The notes under the pieces are model-generated. The model worked only from the letters and a program-made list of their open reading frames with translations. It did not search any database and was not told the origin of the DNA. From Nitratireductor aquimarinus (GTDB lineage Bacteria; Pseudomonadota; Alphaproteobacteria; Rhizobiales; Rhizobiaceae), in NCBI RefSeq assembly GCF_017255295.1, contig NZ_JAFKDE010000003.1, positions 248,001 to 312,000 on the forward strand: 64,000 bases of DNA. The letters are read 5' to 3'. Made by a program: the position numbers and the translations under genes. Positions 22,907 through 31,427 of the stretch are shown one piece after another (the first letter of the stretch is position 1; every line of letters begins with the position of its first letter).

Positions 22907-24238
22907 ATGACCCACGTGTTTCATCGCTCCCCGAAAAACCCGCTGCCGCTCGCAGTGAAAGGGGCTGGCGCCTACATCACCGACGAGACCGGCAAGCGCT
23001 ATATCGACGCCTGCGGCGGCGCGGCCGTTTCCTGCATCGGCCATGGCGATGTGCGCGTTCTCGAGGCCGTTCAGCGCCAGATGAGCGAAATCAGCTATGC
23101 GCATACGAGCTTCTTTACCTCGGCTGCCGCCGAGGCGCTGGCCGACCATCTGTGCGCGGCAAGCCCGGTCCCGCTCGACAAGGTCTATCTGGTCGGCTCC
23201 GGTTCCGAGGCCGTTGAAGCGGCCATCAAGATGGCGCGCCAATATCACCTGGAGCGCGGGGAAGCATCGCGCAAGCTCGTGATCTCCCGCCACCAGAGCT
23301 ATCACGGCAACACGCTGGGCGCGCTTTCCGTCGGCGGCAACCCGCCACGGCGCAAGCCCTACGGCCCCTTCCTTCTGGAAGAGCCGAAGATCGAGCCCTG
23401 CTTTGCCTATCGCTATGCGAAAGAAGGCGAAAGCGCGGAAGACTATGCCCTGCGTGCAGCGAACCTTCTGGAAGACAAGATCCTCGAGCTCGGGCCGGAA
23501 AACGTCGTGGCGTTCCTGGCGGAGACAGTGGTGGGCGCAACGGCTGGCGCAGTGGCCGCCGAGGCCGGCTATTTCCGCCGCATCCGCGAGATCTGCGACC
23601 GCTATGACGTGCTTCTCATCCTCGATGAAGTGATGTGTGGCTCCGGGCGCACGGGCACGTTCCTCGCCTGCGAAGAGGAAAATGTAACGCCCGACATCCT
23701 GACGCTCGCCAAGGGACTGGGCGGCGGATATCAGCCCATCGCGGCGGTGATGTGCACGGCCAATGTCTATGACACCATCGTCAATGGCAGCGGCGGTTTC
23801 GTGCACGGGCACACCTATTCGGCTCATCCGCTTGCCTGCGCGGCGGCACTTGCAGTTCAGAAGATCATCCGCGACGACGACCTGCTCGCCAATGTGCGTG
23901 CGCGTGGCGCGCAGCTTCAGGAGCGGCTTCAGGCGCGTTTCGGCAACCATCCCCATGTGGGCGATGTGCGCGGGCGCGGGCTTCTGCAGGCCATCGAGCT
24001 GGTCGAACATCGCGACGCCAAAACGCCATTTTCGCCTGAACGGCGCATCGGCGCGGCGATAAAGAAAGAAGCGATGGCCGCTGGCCTGATGGTTTATCCG
24101 GGAGCGGGCACCATTGATGGCGTATCGGGCGACCACGTGCTGCTCGCACCACCTTACAATGTTGACGCCGAAACCATTGATCTGATTGTCGACAGGCTGG
24201 GGCTGGCGGTGGATGCGGCCCTCGCCCGTCAAGGCTGA
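22907..24238 (+). CDS. Class III (omega) aminotransferase
   Basis: 443 residues from ATG 22907; a GTG at 22883 is possible. PLP-fold type I marks: GSGSEAVEAAIKMARQYH, HQSYHGNTLGALS, the metal-like LLILDEVMCGSGRTGTF with the cofactor aspartate, and TLAKGLGGGYQPIAAV with the Schiff-base lysine. It transfers an amino group to or from a terminal amine or beta/omega-amino acid. As last gene of the operon it probably consumes the amine freed by the M81 enzyme. Confidence 0.9.
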   Translation: MTHVFHRSPKNPLPLAVKGAGAYITDETGKRYIDACGGAAVSCIGHGDVRVLEAVQRQMSEISYAHTSFFTSAAAEALADHLCAASPVPLDKVYLVGSGSEAVEAAIKMARQYHLERGEASRKLVISRHQSYHGNTLGALSVGGNPPRRKPYGPFLLEEPKIEPCFAYRYAKEGESAEDYALRAANLLEDKILELGPENVVAFLAETVVGATAGAVAAEAGYFRRIREICDRYDVLLILDEVMCGSGRTGTFLACEEENVTPDILTLAKGLGGGYQPIAAVMCTANVYDTIVNGSGGFVHGHTYSAHPLACAAALAVQKIIRDDDLLANVRARGAQLQERLQARFGNHPHVGDVRGRGLLQAIELVEHRDAKTPFSPERRIGAAIKKEAMAAGLMVYPGAGTIDGVSGDHVLLAPPYNVDAETIDLIVDRLGLAVDAALARQG

Positions 24239-24247
24239 AATGCGCAG

Positions 24248-24275
24248 TTATGCGCCTCTTATGTGAGGCGCATAA
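24248..24275. terminator. Bidirectional terminator
   Basis: TTATGCGCCTC and GAGGCGCATAA form an exact eleven-pair stem with a TTATGT loop, ten bases after the aminotransferase stop and in the gap to the convergent ubiV. It probably ends both long transcription units. Confidence 0.75.
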
Positions 24276-24332
24276 CAACGTAAAAACAATTAATTGCCGG
24301 AGGTTTCGTTTGTAAAAGATGAAATCGCCAGA

Positions 24333-25250
24333 TCAGGAAACCGGCATCGAGCCAGCAACCATCCGGTGCCCGGCGACACGGTGGAAGAAGCCGTTGCTGA
24401 AGCGCGTTTGAGCGCAGGTTTCCGAGAGCTGCGCAAGCGCTTCCTCGCTGTCGATTTTTCCGTCGAGACAGGCCCGGAAAGTCTCCGCCACCGCAACCAT
24501 GTCGACCGATTGCGGCATGAGCCGCAGATGGCGGATGCCCATTGCGACAAGCTCGGCCATCTCCCGAACGAGACAGATATAGCTTTCAGACTGGGTCTGG
24601 ATTCCGTTCACCCTGAGGAACGGCGTCCCGTCGGCGGTCAGGAGCGGCATGCCATCGGGATCGTCCTCGCAGACGAACTGGCAATTGTCCTTGTGACGGC
24701 CATGGGCGCGGGCATGGTAGCAGCGTGCGGAAACGGCAAGCGGCGCGCGGCCGAACACCTGAAACTCGGTCTCGATGGCGATTTCGCCTGCTGCCTTGGC
24801 GGCATGGGCGAGTGAGGCGCGCGGCAGTTCGTGTGGCAGGCACACATGTGTCGCGCCGTTCTGCGCCAGCCAGGCGATGGTCGCTTCGTTATAGGCGTTG
24901 AGGAACGGACCGATGCGGTGCGGTGCGCCGGCCCGTGCATGAAGGCCGGCCGCATTGTTGATTTCGATCTCGGCGCCTTCCATTTCGCAGAGTGCGCGCG
25001 TGGCCTGCCGCTCGCGCGGAAGCATGACTTCGGCAAGCGATGACAGAACCACGGTCTTCCCGGCTCTCTCGAGGCGCTCGATGATGTCCGGCATGTCGCG
25101 CTCGAAGAAGGGCGCGCGTTTCGAGCAGATCACCTCCCCCAGATAAACGGTTTCGAGCGGGGCCTCGTCGGCAATGCGCGCATAGAAATCGCGCTTGCGT
25201 TCAGCGGGCCAGTGATAGGCTATCGGCCCGAGCGTCAGAGCGGCGTGCAT
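24333..25250 (-). CDS. ubiV: Oxygen-independent ubiquinone hydroxylation factor UbiV
   Basis: 305 residues from ATG 25250. It is a U32 peptidase-like protein that works with UbiU to hydroxylate the ubiquinone ring without oxygen. The cysteines expected for the 4Fe-4S cluster are visible: one in YLGEVICSKRAPFF and three in SARCYHARAHGRHKDNCQFVC. PIAYHWPAERKRDFYARI is the family N-terminus. Last gene of the nar-moco-ubi run, four bases after ubiU. Upstream in-frame codons to 25397 are rejected because they overlap ubiU. Confidence 0.9.
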   Translation of the reverse strand: MHAALTLGPIAYHWPAERKRDFYARIADEAPLETVYLGEVICSKRAPFFERDMPDIIERLERAGKTVVLSSLAEVMLPRERQATRALCEMEGAEIEINNAAGLHARAGAPHRIGPFLNAYNEATIAWLAQNGATHVCLPHELPRASLAHAAKAAGEIAIETEFQVFGRAPLAVSARCYHARAHGRHKDNCQFVCEDDPDGMPLLTADGTPFLRVNGIQTQSESYICLVREMAELVAMGIRHLRLMPQSVDMVAVAETFRACLDGKIDSEEALAQLSETCAQTRFSNGFFHRVAGHRMVAGSMPVS

Positions 25251-25254
25251 CGGC

Positions 25255-26253
25255 TTATCTCCACTTCTTCGTTTCGAATGCGCCCTGCGTTTCCCGGCCG
25301 CCTTCGGTGAGTTGCAGGAGACCCGCAATGTTCGCCTCCCTGCCCGCGCGAATATCGTCCACCGCATTGCGGAAGGCGGAAACGACGTTGCGCACATAGC
25401 TCTTGGAGCGCTGCCGCCCCTCGATCTTGAAGGCGTGGACGCCGGCGTCGATCAGCTCGGGCAGGAGACGTGCGAGGTTCAGGCTGACGGGTTCTTCAAA
25501 GGCGTAATAGCCTTCGGGACGATGCGGCGCCTGATAGCGCCCCTTGCAGATCGTCGGATAGCCGGCCATCTCGTCCGGCCCGAAGCGGTCGATCACGTAG
25601 CCAGAGAGGCAGCTGGAGACCGCGCCATCACCCTCCCGGCGATACTCCACGTCGGCCGCCGGCGAGCACACGCCATCCATATTGGTGGAAAGCCCGGTGA
25701 CGTAATTGGTCAGGCTGCAGCGCCCCTCCACCATCAGCCCGTGATTGCCGAAGATGAAGGTCTCGATCTCGCAGGGGATTTCCTGGGCGATGCGCCGGAT
25801 TTCGGGGATGGTGAGGATACGCGGAAGGACGACGCGTTTCACACCGAAACTCTCGCAGTAATAGCGGATGGCTTCAGGGCTGGATGCTGCGGCCTGCACG
25901 GAGAGATGCAGGCGGATTTCCGGGTATTTCGTGGCGATGTACCGGGCAACGCCCATATCCGCGACGATGAAGGCGTCGACGCCGATGCGTGCGCCGGTGT
26001 CTGCCGCCTCGCGCCACAGATCCACCTGGCCCGCAGGCGGATAGGTGTTGAGCGCGAGAAGCACTTTCGAGCCCTTCGCATGGGCATAGGCGACGGCTGT
26101 GGCGAGTTCGTCGGTGCTGAAGTTCAGACCGGGAAAGTTCCGCGCATTCGTCGCATTGCGAAAACCGCAATAGACGGTGTCTGCACCGGCATCCACGGCC
26201 GTGCGCAAGGCTGCCGGTGTACCGGCCGGGCACACCAGTTCTGCAAGTGTCAT
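25255..26253 (-). CDS. ubiU: Oxygen-independent ubiquinone hydroxylation factor UbiU
   Basis: 332 residues, the usual size. The N-terminal ELVCPAGTPAALRTAVDAGAD and the mid-protein iron-sulfur cysteines (GRCSLTNYVTG, GVCSPAAD, SSCLSGYV, PTICKGRYQ) identify UbiU among U32 proteins. HAFKIEGRQRSKSYV is the conserved C-terminal block. It forms a heterodimer with UbiV in the cytosol. ATGA-type overlap with ubiT shows translational coupling of the trio. Confidence 0.93.
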   Translation of the reverse strand: MTLAELVCPAGTPAALRTAVDAGADTVYCGFRNATNARNFPGLNFSTDELATAVAYAHAKGSKVLLALNTYPPAGQVDLWREAADTGARIGVDAFIVADMGVARYIATKYPEIRLHLSVQAAASSPEAIRYYCESFGVKRVVLPRILTIPEIRRIAQEIPCEIETFIFGNHGLMVEGRCSLTNYVTGLSTNMDGVCSPAADVEYRREGDGAVSSCLSGYVIDRFGPDEMAGYPTICKGRYQAPHRPEGYYAFEEPVSLNLARLLPELIDAGVHAFKIEGRQRSKSYVRNVVSAFRNAVDDIRAGREANIAGLLQLTEGGRETQGAFETKKWR

Positions 26254-26780
26254 GTCGAGCTCCTTTGTGAACGCGCGTCCGCCCGGCTTCGCAGGAAGCC
26301 AAGCGCAAGCCTGCCTGGCGGGCCGAACAGGTCGGCCGTATCGGCGGCAATCGATCCGTCGACATCGTCGAGCGCGTTGCGCAGGCTCACCACGGCCTCC
26401 GTATTGCCTTCGATGATCAGGTCGCGGGAGAAGAAGACGGCGTCGCCATCGGCATCTGCATCGATCAGTTCGAACAATGTGTCGAAGCTGCCACGGATCA
26501 GCGCCTCATGCGCCGGCAGCGCCCGGCGGGCGACGGCGCGCAGCACGGGGCGTTCGGGATCCGGCTGAAGGAAGAGAGCGAAAGGCAGGTTTGTCGGGTC
26601 GATGATATAGCCTGTCTTCGTATGCGGTCCGAGGCGCTCGAAGATTGCGGGGTGCTTGCGCGAGAGGCTTTTGACGACCCGGCCGAGAAGCGGCGCAAGG
26701 AGGACTGTGAGGGCTGGAGCTGTGAGGTCGGTGAGAGGATTTGCTTTATTCAGAACTTCATGTTTATGCGAATAAGCCAT
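26250..26780 (-). CDS. ubiT: SCP2-domain ubiquinone accessory protein UbiT
   Basis: 176 residues with a single SCP2 lipid-carrier domain (LSRKHPAIFERLGPHTKTGYIIDPTNLPFAL through SRDLIIEGNTEAVVSLRNALDDVD). UbiT replaces UbiJ as the lipid-binding scaffold in the oxygen-independent ubiquinone pathway together with UbiU and UbiV. It lies ten bases after mogA and overlaps ubiU by four bases. Confidence 0.9.
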   Translation of the reverse strand: MAYSHKHEVLNKANPLTDLTAPALTVLLAPLLGRVVKSLSRKHPAIFERLGPHTKTGYIIDPTNLPFALFLQPDPERPVLRAVARRALPAHEALIRGSFDTLFELIDADADGDAVFFSRDLIIEGNTEAVVSLRNALDDVDGSIAADTADLFGPPGRLALGFLRSRADARSQRSST

Positions 26781-26790
26781 TGTTCATGCT

Positions 26791-27354
26791 TCACTTTGGT
26801 CTGAATGCCTTGCCGGTTTTGCCCGCAGTTTCCAGACCGGGCGAACCGATCAGGTCGAGGCAATAGGGAATGGCCGGAAACACGGCGTCGAGGCATGTGC
26901 GGATTGCTGCCGGCTTTCCCGGAAGATTGACGATGAGCGTCTTTCCGCGTGTTCCGGCGGTCTGGCGTGAGAGGATGGCGGTCGGCACTTCCTCAAGACT
27001 GCGCCGGCGCATCAGCTCGCCGAAACCCGGCAGCTCCTTTTCAAGAACATCCTGCATGGCTTCGGGCGTTTCATCGCGCGGAGCGGGACCGGTGCCGCCC
27101 GTGGTCAGGATCAGCGCTGCATTCTCTTCATCACAGAGCCTCTTCAGTTCATCGCCGACACGGGCCCGCCCGTCGCTGATGATGCAAATTTCGAGATGGA
27201 AGGCAGAAGCGATGTTCTCTTGAAGCCATTCGGCGATGGCCGGGCCGCCACGGTCCTCATAGTCGCCCCGGCTTGCGCGATCCGATATGACCAGCGCCAC
27301 GATGCTGAGGCCGGCGCGTTCATTCTCATGAGGCGGTGCGGGTTCATGCGGCAT
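26791..27354 (-). CDS. mogA: Molybdopterin adenylyltransferase
   Basis: 187 residues from ATG 27354, with AAGGA nine bases before it; the frame is open to 27471 inside the previous gene. It adenylylates molybdopterin before metal insertion. IVALVISDRASRGDYEDRGG, LILTTGGTGPAPRDETPEA, ELPGFGELMRRRSLEEVPTA and LPGKPAAIRTCLDAVFPAIPYC follow E. coli MogA closely, including the TGGTG loop and the DxTPE motif. It supplies cofactor to NarG from the same operon. It overlaps the DUF2478 gene by 11 bases. Confidence 0.9.
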   Translation of the reverse strand: MPHEPAPPHENERAGLSIVALVISDRASRGDYEDRGGPAIAEWLQENIASAFHLEICIISDGRARVGDELKRLCDEENAALILTTGGTGPAPRDETPEAMQDVLEKELPGFGELMRRRSLEEVPTAILSRQTAGTRGKTLIVNLPGKPAAIRTCLDAVFPAIPYCLDLIGSPGLETAGKTGKAFRPK

Positions 27355-27886
27355 TGCGGGCATCCTTGCGCACCACATGGGTTGCGAGCCACGCGTCGAT
27401 GCGCGCCGGATCTGGCTGGAGTTCCGTGTGACACCCTTCCGTGAAGTCCTGCCAGGCCTGCGCATATTCATCCCGAACCGCCACCAGCACCGGAATGCCC
27501 AGCATGAAGGCCTCCTCGATTGCCGCGCGAAAACCGCCGCCGAGCATTTCCCCCTTGCCGAAACGGTTGAGGATCAGAAGATCCGGCTTTTCGCGAACAC
27601 GCTCAAGAAGCGGGCCGCACAGATCGGCCAGCGCATGCGGATCGAGCCTGCACCCGGACGACCCCTGCCCCAGTTCCTGTGAAATGAGCCAGACCGCGCC
27701 ATTGCGGATGTCTTCCAGATGCATGGCCGCGCAGCAGTTTTCGGAAAGGTCGCGTTCGAGCTGGACAAAGCCTTCAACGACAATGTTCTGCGACTGCAAC
27801 CGCGCGGCGGCATCCGCGAGCAGCGCGTCGATGGGATCGCCGCCGCTGAAGCGGACCGCCGCTATGGCCGGGATGGTGTTCGTCAT
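27344..27886 (-). CDS. DUF2478 family protein
   Basis: 180 residues from ATG 27886, which overlaps moeA by four bases and follows AAGGAG. Readable blocks are AAVRFSGGDPIDALLADAAA, VVEGFVQLERD, CAAMHLEDIRNG, LISQELGQGSSGCRLDPHAL and LILNRFGKGEMLGGGFRAAI, which fit DUF2478, a family often found with molybdenum transport and cofactor genes. The layout recalls a nucleoside-triphosphatase-like fold (DLLILNRFGKGE as an Asp-bearing strand), but a clear Walker A is not present. Embedded between moeA and mogA, it is likely a molybdenum-handling accessory protein. Confidence 0.8.
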   Translation of the reverse strand: MTNTIPAIAAVRFSGGDPIDALLADAAARLQSQNIVVEGFVQLERDLSENCCAAMHLEDIRNGAVWLISQELGQGSSGCRLDPHALADLCGPLLERVREKPDLLILNRFGKGEMLGGGFRAAIEEAFMLGIPVLVAVRDEYAQAWQDFTEGCHTELQPDPARIDAWLATHVVRKDARNAA

Positions 27887-29160
27887 TCCAAAACTCCTTG
27901 CACGAAGGGGAGGAAATCCAGTTCCTCGCCCGCCTCGGCATCGCCGGTTGTGGCTTCGATAATGGCCACTCCATCGGCAAAACACAGAGGATAAAGCGAC
28001 GCAGACCCGCCATGGCCGATGCGCGCCAGAAGCGGCTGTCCGCGATGGGTGTGCGACACGACGCGCACCGGCACATATTCGCGCCGTCCAAGCCTGTGGC
28101 GTATGACGCCCTCGGTGATGGCGCGCACGGGTTCGACAGGCTGCGTTGCGCGTCCCGATAGCCGCTCGACCGCCATGCGACCGAAAAGCTGGAAGCCGAT
28201 CCATGCCGCCATCGGGTTTCCCGGAAGGCCGAGAAACGCCGTTTTGCCGATGCGACCGAACATGACGGGCTTGCCGGGTTTCAGGGCGACTTTCCAGCTG
28301 TCGATAACGCCACCGGCGGACGAAAACGCGCCTTTCAGAAAATCCCTGCCACCGACCGATACCGCGCCGGAGGAGATGAGCAGATCGAAGTCGCCGGCAT
28401 GCCGATGCAGGAACTGGCGCGTTTCAAAGGGATCGTCCGGGAGGATGCCGAGATCGACCGGCGCGCAACCCATCTCCTGCAGCATCATCAGGAGCATGGG
28501 GCGGTTGGCATCGTGCAGTTCAAAGGCGCGTCTTTCGCCGCTGCCAGCCACCAGCTCGTCGCCGGTCGAGAAAACGCCGATGCGGGGCTGGCGATAGACG
28601 GTCACCGAGAGATGCCCATTGGCTGCCAGAAGCCCGGCATAGCGCCCGCTCATCCGGGTTCCGGGCGCGACAAGGACAGCATCGCGCGCGATATCGCAGC
28701 CAGCGCGCCTGATATGCGCGCCCGGTCGCGGCGCTTTGAAGAACGCGGCGCAGCCCTGCTCTTCCGACGTCTGTTCAAACGGCACGACTGCATCCGCATT
28801 GGCTGGAATGGGCGCGCCGGTGAAGATGCGCATACAGGCGCCCGGCGCGAGGGCTGGCGCCCCATGATCGCCCGCTGCAACCGCGCCGCTGATCGGCAGC
28901 GCATGCGGCGGTCCGTTTTCGAAATCCGCAAGACTGACGGCGAAACCATCCATCGCCGAATTGTCGAAGAATGGCATCGGGCATGACGCATGAAGTGGTT
29001 TTGCAACGATGCGCCCGGCGGCCTCAGCCAGAGGCAGGCTCTCCGTCGCGCTGGCCGGCATCAGCAGGGCGTAAAGGCGCTGACGCGCTTCGTCCACGTT
29101 GAGCATTCCACCGGCAGGGGCGTCGCAGGGACAAGAAATCGATATTGCCGCTTCACCCAT
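27883..29160 (-). CDS. moeA: Molybdopterin molybdenumtransferase
   Basis: 425 residues, preceded by GGAGAA. MoeA inserts molybdate into adenylylated molybdopterin. PFFDNSAMDGFAV, RIFTGAPIPANADAVVPFE, RPGAHIRRAGCDI, GVFSTGDELV, LISSGAVSVGGRDFLKG and FLGLPGNPMAAWIGFQ are all family blocks. A later in-frame ATG (MLNVDEARQRL) is a possible alternative start. With mogA it provides the last two cofactor steps next to nitrate reductase genes. Confidence 0.92.
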   Translation of the reverse strand: MGEAAISISCPCDAPAGGMLNVDEARQRLYALLMPASATESLPLAEAAGRIVAKPLHASCPMPFFDNSAMDGFAVSLADFENGPPHALPISGAVAAGDHGAPALAPGACMRIFTGAPIPANADAVVPFEQTSEEQGCAAFFKAPRPGAHIRRAGCDIARDAVLVAPGTRMSGRYAGLLAANGHLSVTVYRQPRIGVFSTGDELVAGSGERRAFELHDANRPMLLMMLQEMGCAPVDLGILPDDPFETRQFLHRHAGDFDLLISSGAVSVGGRDFLKGAFSSAGGVIDSWKVALKPGKPVMFGRIGKTAFLGLPGNPMAAWIGFQLFGRMAVERLSGRATQPVEPVRAITEGVIRHRLGRREYVPVRVVSHTHRGQPLLARIGHGGSASLYPLCFADGVAIIEATTGDAEAGEELDFLPFVQGVLE

Positions 29161-29190
29161 GGGGGTTCTCCGTAGTGCCTGATCTCTGGA

Positions 29191-29760
29191 TCACCTGGCG
29201 CTTCCTTCCGCGTGTTCGGGGAAGGTGATCCCACGACGTTCCGCCATATGCCGGCCGATGCGCGTGAGGTCGTCCGGCTCGAGCCGGATGCGCGCCATGG
29301 GGATGACGATGGCGTTCTCCACGATCAGATGCCGGCGCTCGTTCGCCGCAAAGCGGGTGAACAGGCCCTTCCAGCCCCTGCCCTGTCTTTCCGGCGCGTC
29401 CAGCGCGCGGCACAGTTCGTCTGCGTCGAGCTTGTCGGACGAGTGTTCTGCGCACAGTTCGCTGACCACATCCTCCATGCGGTCCTCTGGCAGAGCGCGC
29501 TCAAGAAGCACGGGAAACAGATCCAGCTCTTCATCCAGAACATGAAGCCCGAAATCACGGCGCAGAAACGTCAGAATATGCCGCGAGAGAGCGAGGTCGC
29601 GCTCACCCTCCGAGACCATCGCGTCGAGCAGGTTGCAGAGCATCCGCTGCCGAAAATGATCGGCAAAGATGTAGTCAAGCGGCTCGCGCAACAGCGCCTC
29701 CGGCGGGCGCTCCTCCAGCGCCTCCACCATCAGCCTGCGTTTCTCCTCCATATGTTCCAT
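29191..29760 (-). CDS. Hemerythrin-like domain protein
   Basis: 189 residues from ATG 29760. A four-helix hemerythrin pattern is visible: IFADHFRQRMLCNLLDAM, HILTFLRRDFGLHVLDEELDLFP (HxxxE-type), HSSDKLDADEL, and NERRHLIVENAIVIPMA. These histidines and acids could bind a di-iron centre for O2, NO or iron sensing. The upstream extension of the frame to 29970 lies in the PpiC gene and is rejected. In the nar operon it may protect or repair the enzyme under NO or O2. That role is inference. Confidence 0.8.
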   Translation of the reverse strand: MEHMEEKRRLMVEALEERPPEALLREPLDYIFADHFRQRMLCNLLDAMVSEGERDLALSRHILTFLRRDFGLHVLDEELDLFPVLLERALPEDRMEDVVSELCAEHSSDKLDADELCRALDAPERQGRGWKGLFTRFAANERRHLIVENAIVIPMARIRLEPDDLTRIGRHMAERRGITFPEHAEGSAR

Positions 29761-29770
29761 GACATCCCCG

Positions 29771-30688
29771 CTACTGCACGAGAGGACTGTCCGCCGCGCC
29801 GATCTCAATGCCGGAAATGTCCGCCTTTCCGGCGAGAATCGCGATGTATTGCGCGGAAGCGCGCGACCATGACTGGGCTTCCAGCCAGGCGGCAATTCTG
29901 TCCTCGACGAGTTCGAATGGAAGTTCACGTGCCGGAACCACGCGGTCGAGTGCGATGACGTGATAGCCAAAGCGCGAAGCGACCGGCCCCGGCGCGATCT
30001 CGCCTGCCGCCAAGCCTTCTAGCGCCTTCTCGAATTCGGGCACGGTGCTGCCGGGCGAAAGCTGGCCTAGATTGCCGCCCTGACTGCCCGACGGACAGGC
30101 CGAGTGCAGCGCGGCGAGCGCGGCAAAGGCCGACGGATCGGAGGCCAGCGCATTGCACAGTTCCTGCGCGAGGCGGTGCGCCGCGATGCGTTTTTCCTCA
30201 TCGCTTTCAGGTGCAGCGATCAGGATGTGGCGGGCTTCAAACAGCGGCTCGCTCATGAAGCGCTGCCGGTTGTTCTCATAATAACGCCGGCACTCCTCCG
30301 CACCGGCGCGGGGCACGTCGAGTTCGGCCTCCAGCAGCGCATGGATGGCCGCATCGTCGGCCGAGGTTGTCCGGCCTTTCTCGTCGCGTTCGCCCTCGCC
30401 TGCAAGCCCGCGTCTTGCCGCTTCGCTCAGAAGGAGCTGACGGATCACCAGTGCTTCGGCAGCGGCGCGCAGCGCCTTTCCGGGATTGTCTGCCGGATGG
30501 TTCTGCGCCTCGCGCAGGATCTCGTCTTCGGGCACAGCCACGCCATCGACCGTGATGGCGCGGATGAGCGGCAGGGGCTTGGGCGGAACCCGTGTGTCGG
30601 GCTCCTGATAGGTGGTGTAGCCCTGCCCGTCCGGCGACGGAGCCGCCGCCGGATGATCGAGTTTGGGGTTCTTGTAGATCGTCGCCAT
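29771..30688 (-). CDS. Parvulin-type peptidyl-prolyl isomerase
   Basis: 305 residues from ATG 30688. The PpiC rotamase domain is at ~150-265 (EARHILIAAPESDEEKR, CPSGSQGGNLGQLSPGSTVP, PGPVASRFGYHVIALDR). The N-terminal helical half (VPEDEILREAQNHPADNPGK) resembles the NifM/SurA chaperone-like arm. No signal peptide is visible, so it probably acts in the cytoplasm. Genes of this type are common just after narI and are thought to help fold nitrate reductase subunits. Confidence 0.88.
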   Translation of the reverse strand: MATIYKNPKLDHPAAAPSPDGQGYTTYQEPDTRVPPKPLPLIRAITVDGVAVPEDEILREAQNHPADNPGKALRAAAEALVIRQLLLSEAARRGLAGEGERDEKGRTTSADDAAIHALLEAELDVPRAGAEECRRYYENNRQRFMSEPLFEARHILIAAPESDEEKRIAAHRLAQELCNALASDPSAFAALAALHSACPSGSQGGNLGQLSPGSTVPEFEKALEGLAAGEIAPGPVASRFGYHVIALDRVVPARELPFELVEDRIAAWLEAQSWSRASAQYIAILAGKADISGIEIGAADSPLVQ

Positions 30689-30692
30689 GGTG

Positions 30693-31415
30693 CTACTCCG
30701 CTGCCGGCAGGCGCGTCGGCTGCGCCCGTTGATTGCGTTCGCGAACGACCTGGTAGCCGGGCCGCCAGAAGAAACCGAGCGGCACACTCAGCATGTGCAC
30801 CAGACGGGTGAACGGGAACAGGAGAAGGATCGTCAGTCCGAGGAACAGGTGCGCCTTGAAAATGAAAGATACTTCAGCGACATAGCTCGATGCCTCAAAG
30901 TTAAAGGTGAAGATTCCCTGGGCCCAGGACATGAACTTCACCATCTCCTCGCCGTCGAGATGCTGCATCGAAATCGGGATGGTCATGAGACCGAGCGCCA
31001 GCTGGATCCATAAGAGGATGATGATCAGCGTGTCGGTGGTGCTGGAGTTTGCACGTACCCGCGCATCGAACAGGCGGCGATGGACGAGCAGGCTTGCGCC
31101 GATGATTGCCATCACGCCCGCCACGCCGCCGGCGACGATGGCCAGAAGCTGCTTTGCCCCATGGCTGATACCGAGCGCATCGAATATGGCGATGGGAGTG
31201 AGCAGGCCGACCAGGTGGCCGAAGAAGATCACCAGAACGCCCACATGGAAAAGCACCGATCCCCAGATGAGCTGCCGTCGCCTGAGGAGCTGAGAGGAGC
31301 CCGAACGCCAGCCATACTGCTCGCGGTCGTAGCGAATGGCGGTGCCCAGAATGAGCACGACCAGCGCGATATAGGGATAGATCCCGAACAGGAGTGTGTT
31401 GATATAGCCTGACAT
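30693..31415 (-). CDS. narI: Respiratory nitrate reductase gamma subunit
   Basis: 240 residues from ATG 31415, with GGAGG five bases before it. Five membrane helices carry the two b-type hemes; candidate axial histidines lie in FHVGVLVIFFGHLVGLL and in FKAHLFLGLTILLLFPFTRLVH. NarI takes electrons from quinol at the periplasmic side and passes them to NarH. Its substrate quinol is the likely product of the ubiTUV genes in the same run. Confidence 0.95.
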   Translation of the reverse strand: MSGYINTLLFGIYPYIALVVLILGTAIRYDREQYGWRSGSSQLLRRRQLIWGSVLFHVGVLVIFFGHLVGLLTPIAIFDALGISHGAKQLLAIVAGGVAGVMAIIGASLLVHRRLFDARVRANSSTTDTLIIILLWIQLALGLMTIPISMQHLDGEEMVKFMSWAQGIFTFNFEASSYVAEVSFIFKAHLFLGLTILLLFPFTRLVHMLSVPLGFFWRPGYQVVRERNQRAQPTRLPAAE

Positions 31416-31427
31416 GACGGCCTCCAC

